64,000 nucleotides of DNA from JACKOB01 sp024234575 (GTDB lineage Bacteria > Pseudomonadota > Gammaproteobacteria > Pseudomonadales > Oleiphilaceae), in the NCBI GenBank assembly GCA_051208035.1, contig JBPJFZ010000014.1, positions 55,485 to 119,484 on the forward strand, in the 5' to 3' direction. The translations under genes were made by a program, and so were the position numbers. Numbering within the stretch: the first letter of the stretch is position 1; every line of letters starts with the position of its first letter. Below are positions 35,965 through 42,980 of this stretch, piece by piece. A model generated the notes under the pieces. The model searched no databases. It was not told where the DNA came from and worked only from the letters and a program-made list of their open reading frames with translations.

Positions 35965-36015
35965 TAAAGTGAGCTATCCTTTATTTCAGTGTAGGCTATT
36001 TACAGCGATGAATGG

Positions 36016-36411
36016 ATGAATAAGCCGTATATTTTATGCGTCGACGATGACAAAACAATCCTGATGAGCCTTAAGGCTCAGCTAAAGTATTGTCTGGGGA
36101 CAGCGTTTAACTATGAAGTGGCAGAAAGTGCCGCCGAAGCCTGGGAAGTTATCAACGATATCATTGCAGATGGCGACACAATTGCCGTGGTTGTCTCTGA
36201 TTGGCTGATGCCAGAAACGAAAGGGGACGAATTTCTGATTAGTGTGCATGTGAAACACCCAGAGATTGTAAAAATAATGCTTACCGGTCATGCAGATGAA
36301 GATGCCGTCATCAGAGCGCAGGAACAAGCCAACCTGGCAGCCTGTCTCACGAAACCGTGGACGAAAGAAGAATTGGTAGAAATCATTCAAAACGCATTGG
36401 GGGCTAAGTGA
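36016..36411 (+). CDS. Single-domain response regulator receiver
   Basis: A 131-residue receiver domain with no output domain. Acidic residues DDD (10-12) and the phospho-acceptor D62 in VVSDWLMP are present, with T in MLTGHAD and the conserved K in CLTKPW, so it should be phosphorylated. It closely resembles the receiver of the next gene (shared MNKP-ILCVDD start, VAESAAEAW/VAESGEEAL), a sign of duplication. Its stop overlaps the next start by four bases. It could be a phosphate shuttle, a competitor for the kinase, or a partner for the flagellar motor or another protein. Confidence 0.88.
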   Translation: MNKPYILCVDDDKTILMSLKAQLKYCLGTAFNYEVAESAAEAWEVINDIIADGDTIAVVVSDWLMPETKGDEFLISVHVKHPEIVKIMLTGHADEDAVIRAQEQANLAACLTKPWTKEELVEIIQNALGAK

Positions 36412-37889
36412 ACAAACCTGTCATTCTTTGTGTGGACGACGAGCGCATTATTCTCTCCAGCCTGAAAAGCCAGCTCGCCCAGACACTGGGAGAGGAATAC
36501 CGTATCGAAGTGGCTGAAAGCGGCGAAGAAGCGCTAGAAATCATCGAAGAACTGATCGAGCAAAAACAAGAACTGCCACTGATCATTGCCGACCAGATTA
36601 TGGGTGGCATGTATGGTGACGAATTGCTCGCACGGGCGAAGAAAATTCTCCCTGACACCCTCAGCATTATGCTTACCGGCCAGGCAACAGCCGAGTCAGT
36701 TGGCGAAGCCGTAAATAAAGCCAGCTTGTTTCGCTATATATCAAAGCCTTGGAACGAAGATGACCTGACGCTGACCATTCGCAGCGCCATTTGCCACTAC
36801 AAAGATCAAAGAGAACTTAAACGTCACGAATGCCATCAGGAAATACTCAACCAGGTATTACAACTGGTTTTGGCTCCGATGCCTTTCGAAGATAGAATTA
36901 CTCAATCTCTCGCGGTCATATTGTCTACGGAGTGTTTCCGTTCACTCAATAAAGGTTCGATTTATATTTCCGACCGGGAACATGAAGATCTCGTTGTTGT
37001 CTCACAGATCAATCGCGGCATCGCGCCAGATAATCAAGGCGACTTTGATGCCAACGACAAGCACATAAAGCTGATAAGAACCCCAGCATCAACAGAAGCA
37101 GCAGCGACAACTTACTATCGTGCCCCTATTATCCTCAGTGATAAAATATTTGGTTTTCTCTACATTTACGTCGATAACCGGCACCAGCAGAACATCCAGA
37201 CCACCGGCTTTATATCATCAATTTGCCATACGCTCGCAGGTATGTTGCGCTTAGCGCAATACAATCTTGCCTTGGAAAAACACAACACCGTACTGGAAGA
37301 ACTGGTCGACCAACGAACATCCCAGTTAAACCAGGCCTTGCGCAAGCAAGAGCAGCTAAATGATATTCTGCTTGAGGCCAATCAAAAGCTGGAATACTAC
37401 GCCACAACGGATGAACTAACCGGCCTGATGAATCGTCGCAGTTTTTTTAATCGGGCAGATCAAGAGGCCGCGCGTGCACACCGCTACGGCCGCAATGCCA
37501 TGATGGTCATGCTTGACGTCGACTTTTTTAAAGAGGTCAATGACAGCCACGGTCACCATATTGGCGATAAACTATTAGCAAAAGTCGCGCAAGTTATTAA
37601 AGCTAATATCCGCGAACACGACATTCTTGGCCGCGTAGGTGGCGAAGAGTTCGCCATTGTTATGCCCGAAACCGACCTGCAAGAAGCCCATGAAATATGT
37701 GAGCGAGTGCGTCTGGCCGTTAGTGAAACCAATATTGAAGTAGAAGGTACCGCAGTCTGTGTAAGCATCAGCATTGGCATGAGTGAAATTCGTCGAGATG
37801 AACTCTCCATAGGCAATGCGATGATTCGCGCAGATCAGGCACTCTATTCGGCTAAGCACAAAGGTCGTAACCTGATTTCGGTGAACTAG
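36408..37889 (+). CDS. Receiver-GGDEF diguanylate cyclase response regulator
   Basis: A 493-residue protein that should make c-di-GMP when phosphorylated. It starts with GTG, overlapping the upstream stop (GTGA). The receiver is at residues 1-120 with D62 in IIADQIM and K in YISKPW; the usual proline after the acidic site is glycine. Residues of about 140-290 form a GAF-like part, followed by a coiled-coil linker. The GGDEF domain (from about 330) keeps the active GGEEF at 411-415, with TDELTGLMNRRSFF and the VDFFKEVNDSHGHHIGD loop ahead of it. No clear RxxD inhibitory site was seen. It is the middle gene of the receiver/cyclase/kinase operon. Confidence 0.92.
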   Translation: MNKPVILCVDDERIILSSLKSQLAQTLGEEYRIEVAESGEEALEIIEELIEQKQELPLIIADQIMGGMYGDELLARAKKILPDTLSIMLTGQATAESVGEAVNKASLFRYISKPWNEDDLTLTIRSAICHYKDQRELKRHECHQEILNQVLQLVLAPMPFEDRITQSLAVILSTECFRSLNKGSIYISDREHEDLVVVSQINRGIAPDNQGDFDANDKHIKLIRTPASTEAAATTYYRAPIILSDKIFGFLYIYVDNRHQQNIQTTGFISSICHTLAGMLRLAQYNLALEKHNTVLEELVDQRTSQLNQALRKQEQLNDILLEANQKLEYYATTDELTGLMNRRSFFNRADQEAARAHRYGRNAMMVMLDVDFFKEVNDSHGHHIGDKLLAKVAQVIKANIREHDILGRVGGEEFAIVMPETDLQEAHEICERVRLAVSETNIEVEGTAVCVSISIGMSEIRRDELSIGNAMIRADQALYSAKHKGRNLISVN

Positions 37890-37901
37890 GGAGATCCTCC
37901 G

Positions 37902-39791
37902 GTGGTAATCGGCATTCGAGGCAAGCTGTTACTCTTGTTTGGCGGGATCATTTTTATCGTATTGGGCCTGCATACCTACTTGCAACTAAACGCACAACGC
38001 ACAGCTTTTGAAGGGGAGCTTAAAAAGCGCACACAATTGATGCAAGAAAACCTCTATCAAAGAGCGCTTTCCAGCGCAGAATCCTTGCGTCGAGTTGCCA
38101 CAGAGGACATTGCCTCTTATAACTTTTTCTCACTCGCCAATACCATTCAAGCGGCCACTTTCAACTCAACCGAACTGGACTATGTGGTGCTGGTTGATGT
38201 CGCCAATAAAGTCTATATCGATACCGAAACCCCCGATAATCAGCAGAGCCTTTACACTCCCAAAGAAGTGACCGCCGACACCAAAAGCCAGACCAAAGTC
38301 CACGAGGGCGTATTACGCACATTGTATTTCGATGAAAATGAAACTTCATACTTAATGGAATACGAATTACCGGTTAGTATCGGCCCTACCCCCTGGGGGA
38401 AGATGCTTTTCGGATTCTCCCTGCTTCATTTAAACGAACAAATAGCCGCATCGCTGAAAGAAAATGAAGCAAACCTGCAGAAACTCAGCATACAAACAGG
38501 CTACATCGCTGCGGTTATCCTGCTGCTGACATACTTATTAATTTCACACCTGTCCCAGAGAATTGTTTCTCCGATAATTGAATTACGCCGGCATACCAAA
38601 GAGTTGGCCGAAGGCAAGTTTGAAAATGCCGATAAAATAGAATCAGAGTCTGCAGATGAAGTCGGTATGCTTACCCGTGATTTCGGTCTGATGGCAGGAA
38701 ACCTCGCACATAGCTATCGGCAACTCGAAGAGTACAACCTCACTCTAGAGCAGAAAGTTAGCGAGCGTACAGAAGCGCTCAACTTCAAAAACGATGAGTT
38801 GCTGAAAGCACTCGAGAACCTGGAGGAAAGCCAACAACAACTGATCCACTCAGAAAAGATGGCGGCTCTTGGCCAACTTATCGCCGGTATCGCCCATGAA
38901 ATCAATACACCACTGGGAGCAATTCAGGCGTCTATTGGCAATTCCAGCCGTTATCTCAACGCTTTTAGCGAAAACCTGCACACCTTTTTGCGATCAACCA
39001 ATACCGAAGAGCAACTATTCCTTTGCAACCTGCTAACCAAGGCAAGACATGAGAAGCGTTTCAGCACACGAGAAGAAAGGAAGATTAGACGAAACCTCGT
39101 AGAGATATTCGAGCACGAAGAGATTCTAAAAGCAGAAGACCTGGCAGAAATGCTGGTGGATATGGAGTTAAGTGACGAAATCGACCACTTGCTGCCTTTT
39201 TTCAAGCAACCAAATAGCTACTACATTACCGAAATGGCGCATAAACTGACCGGCATAGGCCGCAACAGTGAAACCATTCGCACTGCCGTAGGCCGGGCAT
39301 CAAAAGTCGTATTTGCCTTAAAACACTTCGCTCATCATGATAACTCTGGTAATAAAATCAGCAGTGATATCAACCAAGGGATTCGCACCGTCCTGACACT
39401 TTATCAAAACCTTTTGAAGCAAGGTTGCGAGGTCATCGAACAGTTTGGCGATATCCCCGAAATTTCCTGTTATCCGGACGAATTAAACCAGGTCTGGACC
39501 AACCTGATTCACAACGCGATCTATGCGATGAAGAACAAAGGTACCCTCACCATCACAACAGAAAAAACGGGTGGGGAAATCAAAGTAACATTTGCGGATA
39601 GTGGCTCGGGGATCCCTGAAGATGTTCAGCCACATATATTCGACTCGTTCTACACAACCAAACCCGCTGGTGAAGGCAGTGGTCTGGGATTAGGGATATG
39701 TAAACGCATTATCGACAAACATGATGGTGAGATTACATTTGTCAGCGCTCCAGGAAACACTGTGTTTACGGTGACACTCCCTATTATCTGA
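37902..39791 (+). CDS. Membrane sensor histidine kinase
   Basis: A 629-residue inner-membrane kinase. Start is GTG with GGGAG eight bases upstream, 12 bases after the cyclase stop. A helix at about 7-24, a periplasmic sensor (25-190, Cache-like), a second helix (about 200-218), HAMP and a coiled coil lead to the kinase core. The phospho-acceptor is H332 in AGIAHEINTPLGAI. Before the ATP-binding part lies a helical insert of about 130 residues, then the N-box LNQVWTNLIHNAIYAM and the DSGSGIP, FDSFYTTK and GSGLGLGI motifs. It has no receiver or Hpt, so it most likely phosphorylates the two adjacent receivers. The periplasmic domain is the natural contact for the neighbouring binding proteins. 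Confidence 0.92.
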   Translation: MVIGIRGKLLLLFGGIIFIVLGLHTYLQLNAQRTAFEGELKKRTQLMQENLYQRALSSAESLRRVATEDIASYNFFSLANTIQAATFNSTELDYVVLVDVANKVYIDTETPDNQQSLYTPKEVTADTKSQTKVHEGVLRTLYFDENETSYLMEYELPVSIGPTPWGKMLFGFSLLHLNEQIAASLKENEANLQKLSIQTGYIAAVILLLTYLLISHLSQRIVSPIIELRRHTKELAEGKFENADKIESESADEVGMLTRDFGLMAGNLAHSYRQLEEYNLTLEQKVSERTEALNFKNDELLKALENLEESQQQLIHSEKMAALGQLIAGIAHEINTPLGAIQASIGNSSRYLNAFSENLHTFLRSTNTEEQLFLCNLLTKARHEKRFSTREERKIRRNLVEIFEHEEILKAEDLAEMLVDMELSDEIDHLLPFFKQPNSYYITEMAHKLTGIGRNSETIRTAVGRASKVVFALKHFAHHDNSGNKISSDINQGIRTVLTLYQNLLKQGCEVIEQFGDIPEISCYPDELNQVWTNLIHNAIYAMKNKGTLTITTEKTGGEIKVTFADSGSGIPEDVQPHIFDSFYTTKPAGEGSGLGLGICKRIIDKHDGEITFVSAPGNTVFTVTLPII

Positions 39792-39865
39792 CGCCGCCCT
39801 CTGCGCGACAGACGAATGCAAAAAGTCATCAACTCCTGCTAAATTCGCCTGGGCAAAAAACGCAC

Positions 39866-42193
39866 CTATGCAGACAGGCCCGTCGCAACCGGGATTAGGC
39901 TTACCGGCACCTGTTTGTGATAGGGTGTTTTAGCGATAGGGTCACAAGCATGCATATCGGTCAGCAGATTGATTGCCGGACCGTTTGTCACTAACCTACC
40001 CTTTTCAACATAGCTCATGCCATAACCATGGGGCAAACTAACAACCCCTGGTAACATGCCATCATCAGCGATTAGCGACACCTGTACCTGCCCTTTGGAA
40101 GAACGCACAATCACCTCGCTGTCCTCAGTCAATCCCAGTGACGCCATATCCTGCGGATGAATGCGCAAACCACCGGACAGGTCAGTTTTGCGCCATTTTG
40201 CGGTGCGAAAGATCTGGTTTGCATTGTAAGCCCTGCGCTCTCCGGCCATTAATAAAAATGGGTAGTGTTTTGACGTTAGCGAATGCTTGCGCTTTCCTAA
40301 TGAGGGGATTTGCGATAGCAACTGAGGTATGGATAGCAACACCTTACCGTTTGGTGTTTTTACCATATCCCAGGTTTCCTCAAACGAAAACTTCGCCACC
40401 ATCACAGGTCTATCACTATTTAAGACCCGCTCAAATAATGCCTGCCCCAAAGCCCCCCCTTTTGCGTTAAGCCCTGCACGCGCTACCGCGCGAGGATAGC
40501 GAGCAGAGAATAGCTGCGTTACGCCCCAAAGCGTGGCAGCAGAAGCCAACTCATCTGGCAAACCCGCGCTTAGACCAAATGACGTGCGGTGTCGCATGAC
40601 AGAGTAAAGAATAACCGGTAGATACGCCTGCCACTGTGGCTTGAGTTTTAGCATCCCGGCCAGGGTCAGTGGAAAAAATCGACTCACACGCATCAGGCTG
40701 TCTGCTTGCAACGCCTTCTCTAGCAAGATAAATCTTTCTGGAATGACGCCCAGCGCCACCAGCAACCTGAAGTATATCTCAGGCTCGGTAAGCGTCCCTT
40801 CTTCAGGGCTTAGCAACGGTCGTCGTAAGTGAAACCAGACTTCAGGAAAGCCAAAAGTAAAAAACGTACATTCGGATTTTTCGAACTGACTGGCGGCAGG
40901 CAGAATATAATGGGCCTTTCGTGCCGTTTCTGTTTTCGCAACATCAATGACCACCAACAGCTCAAGTGCATCCAGTGCTTGAGAAAACGCGGTGGTATCA
41001 GCCGCTGACAGCGCCGGGTTCGCACTATCGACAATCATCGCCCGCACCCGGTCGTCCTGATCAGAGAGAATTTCCTGAGGCAGTATATTAGGTGGAAATA
41101 ACTTGGCAATGCCTTCCATTCCCGTCACTCTCGTTTTCACACCGCCTTCTGAGGCAGATGGAGAATGGCCGATCAGCGGTGCAAACTGCGCGATAAGATG
41201 ATTACAGCCTTCACGGTTAAACTTCCCGGTCACCAAAAACAATAGTTTTTCCAGATACGAATTTAAGGTACTGTTATGGCTTTGCTGAATACCCAGGTCA
41301 GCCCTGACCGAGCCCGTACGTGCCAGCGCAAACCCTTTGGCAACCTGTCGCAGCAAGGCGGGGTCAACTCCTGCCTCGGTGGCATACTGGTCAACCTTTA
41401 CACCTAAAAAGACTTTTCGTAACTCACTGGCCCCCTCCGTAAACGCATCAAGAAACGACTTGTCTTCCCATTGGTTGTGAAAAATCTCAGCAATCATGGC
41501 TGACAACAACCAAGCGTCTTTACCTGGCTGAACCTGCAGATGTATATCTGCCATTTTGGCAGTTTCTGTCACTCTGGGATCGATCACTACCAAAGTACGA
41601 TCAGGGTCTTTGCAGATGGCTTTCAGGGTATCGCGAGTTCGTTGTACGCCATGAGCAGACCACGGGTTGGCCCCCAGAACAATAACGTAATCTGCATGCT
41701 CCATCGCCTCTGTTACATAGCAGCTTTGCTTGCCAAAGAGCTTGCCATTTACCCAAAAATCACCGGTTTTTTCTTGCGCCAGCGCACTATAAAGATAGGG
41801 CGTACCCAATGCAGCCCGCAGAGCACCACTATAAACGCCCCCCAAATGATTGCCTTGCCCGCCGCCACCATAGTAGGCAAACGCATGTCCGCCGTGTTGA
41901 GACTTTATTTGTTGCATGCGCTCAGCAATTTCAGCAATGGCGATCTGCCAGTCAATTTCCTCAAACTCACCCTCAGCGTTACGTTTGAGTGGTCGAGTGA
42001 GCCGCATGCTATGGTTTTGATAATGATCGAGCCGACCAGCTTTCTGGCAGACATACCCCTGAGATACCGGGTTGGATTTATCACCACGAATGCGCGTCAG
42101 GTGCCGATCTTTAATTTGTACCTCGATGCCACAACCAATAGAACAAAGCATACAGGCGGATGGCGACCAGGGTGCATCATCAGTTTTGTGCAT
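39866..42193 (-). CDS. Molybdopterin-dependent oxidoreductase, formate-dehydrogenase-like
   Basis: A DMSO-reductase-superfamily catalytic subunit that binds bis-MGD and one [4Fe-4S] cluster. The long frame opens with GTG at 42244; the ATG at 42193 (MHKTDDAPWSP) is preferred, giving 775 residues. The cluster ligands are CMLCSIGC plus C in GYVCQKAG. Typical cofactor segments follow (VIVLGANPWSAHGVQ, VVIDPRVTETA, ILPAASQFEKSECTF and a C-terminal HGYGMSYVEKGRL). No Tat signal is seen, so it is cytosolic, and no electron-transfer subunit is adjacent. The residue near 125-135 where Mo is usually ligated is not an obvious Cys or SeCys (QEKTGDFWVNGKLFG). The substrate is unknown; orthologues are often called simply molybdopterin oxidoreductase. 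Confidence 0.85.
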   Translation of the reverse strand: MHKTDDAPWSPSACMLCSIGCGIEVQIKDRHLTRIRGDKSNPVSQGYVCQKAGRLDHYQNHSMRLTRPLKRNAEGEFEEIDWQIAIAEIAERMQQIKSQHGGHAFAYYGGGGQGNHLGGVYSGALRAALGTPYLYSALAQEKTGDFWVNGKLFGKQSCYVTEAMEHADYVIVLGANPWSAHGVQRTRDTLKAICKDPDRTLVVIDPRVTETAKMADIHLQVQPGKDAWLLSAMIAEIFHNQWEDKSFLDAFTEGASELRKVFLGVKVDQYATEAGVDPALLRQVAKGFALARTGSVRADLGIQQSHNSTLNSYLEKLLFLVTGKFNREGCNHLIAQFAPLIGHSPSASEGGVKTRVTGMEGIAKLFPPNILPQEILSDQDDRVRAMIVDSANPALSAADTTAFSQALDALELLVVIDVAKTETARKAHYILPAASQFEKSECTFFTFGFPEVWFHLRRPLLSPEEGTLTEPEIYFRLLVALGVIPERFILLEKALQADSLMRVSRFFPLTLAGMLKLKPQWQAYLPVILYSVMRHRTSFGLSAGLPDELASAATLWGVTQLFSARYPRAVARAGLNAKGGALGQALFERVLNSDRPVMVAKFSFEETWDMVKTPNGKVLLSIPQLLSQIPSLGKRKHSLTSKHYPFLLMAGERRAYNANQIFRTAKWRKTDLSGGLRIHPQDMASLGLTEDSEVIVRSSKGQVQVSLIADDGMLPGVVSLPHGYGMSYVEKGRLVTNGPAINLLTDMHACDPIAKTPYHKQVPVSLIPVATGLSA

Positions 42194-42313
42194 GGGAAAT
42201 CGTGTCTCTTGCGTAAGAAAAAAGCAGTGCCCCGCAAGGAGCACTGGAATGTCAGTCAGTATAAGAGAATTTCAGCTAGCACGCGTCAATAACAACAGAG
42301 AACTTGAAGGGCA

Positions 42314-42838
42314 TTAGTTCGTTTCGAAGTCGTCGATAACTTCCGTATCAAAACTATTGTAATCATCGTAGTCATCACTGCTATCAAAATCCTGGGCAGT
42401 CATCGCCTCACTACTCTCTTCCAGCTGCTCGATGAGGTGCACCGCCACCGCGACGAAGTCCGTATCGGTCACGATCCCCACCAACTCGTCATCACAAATC
42501 ACCGGCAAGCAACCATGCTTATGCTTACGCATATGCAGCGCAGCGCTTTTCAGGCTGTCATTACTGTCGATCGTACACACTTTGCTGGTCATAATCTCGT
42601 GCAGCTGGTGCGCTTTCTCCAGCACGATACGTTCTTCGTTACTGGTAGCATAAAGCGTCGACTCAGACGCAGCCAACAAATCACGCTCTGTCACAATACC
42701 CACTAAGCCACCGGATGAGGCTACTATCGGTATATGACGAATATTCTTTTCTTTCATCAGCATTCTGGCATCGTACACACTGTCTTCTTTAGTGAGCGTG
42801 TATAGGCTGGTGCTCATGATTTCATCCACAGTAATCAT
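42314..42838 (-). CDS. CBS-domain pair protein
   Basis: A 174-residue protein made of two CBS domains (residues about 8-62 and 82-140) and an acidic tail rich in Asp and Asn. Signs are SLYTLTKEDSVYDARMLM, NIRHIPIV, GLVGIVTERDLL, then MTSKVCTIDSNDSLKSAA, CLPVICDDELVGIVTDTDF. Such pairs bind adenine nucleotides and act as energy sensors. GGGAG lies seven bases before the ATG. An FNR/Anr-like palindrome about 80 bases upstream suggests induction in low oxygen, as reported for other CBS and universal-stress genes in pseudomonads. Confidence 0.88.
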   Translation of the reverse strand: MITVDEIMSTSLYTLTKEDSVYDARMLMKEKNIRHIPIVASSGGLVGIVTERDLLAASESTLYATSNEERIVLEKAHQLHEIMTSKVCTIDSNDSLKSAALHMRKHKHGCLPVICDDELVGIVTDTDFVAVAVHLIEQLEESSEAMTAQDFDSSDDYDDYNSFDTEVIDDFETN

Positions 42839-42914
42839 CTGCGCTCTCCCTTAGATCGAGACAAATTAATTCAACAAACAGAACCTAGTTTGAACCCAAC
42901 AATGGGGAACAACT

Positions 42915-42928
42915 TTGACTACGATCAA
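42915..42928 (-). promoter_or_regulatory. FNR/Anr-like binding site upstream of the CBS gene
   Basis: TTGAC-TACG-ATCAA matches the FNR/Anr consensus TTGAT-N4-ATCAA in nine of ten positions; the wider sequence is palindromic (TTTGA...TCAAA). It is centred about 83 bases upstream of the CBS-gene ATG, a sensible distance for an activator site at about -40. Confidence 0.5.
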
Positions 42929-42980
42929 AGCGATGACCCAAAGCCCGAAGCACCAAGAGCATTTGACACATAGAAATAAG

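Noticed and set aside
35965..36015. CTGTAAA on the minus strand as a Pho box for the PhnD-like gene
   Set aside because: The second half-site does not match; no support for phosphate control of that operon.
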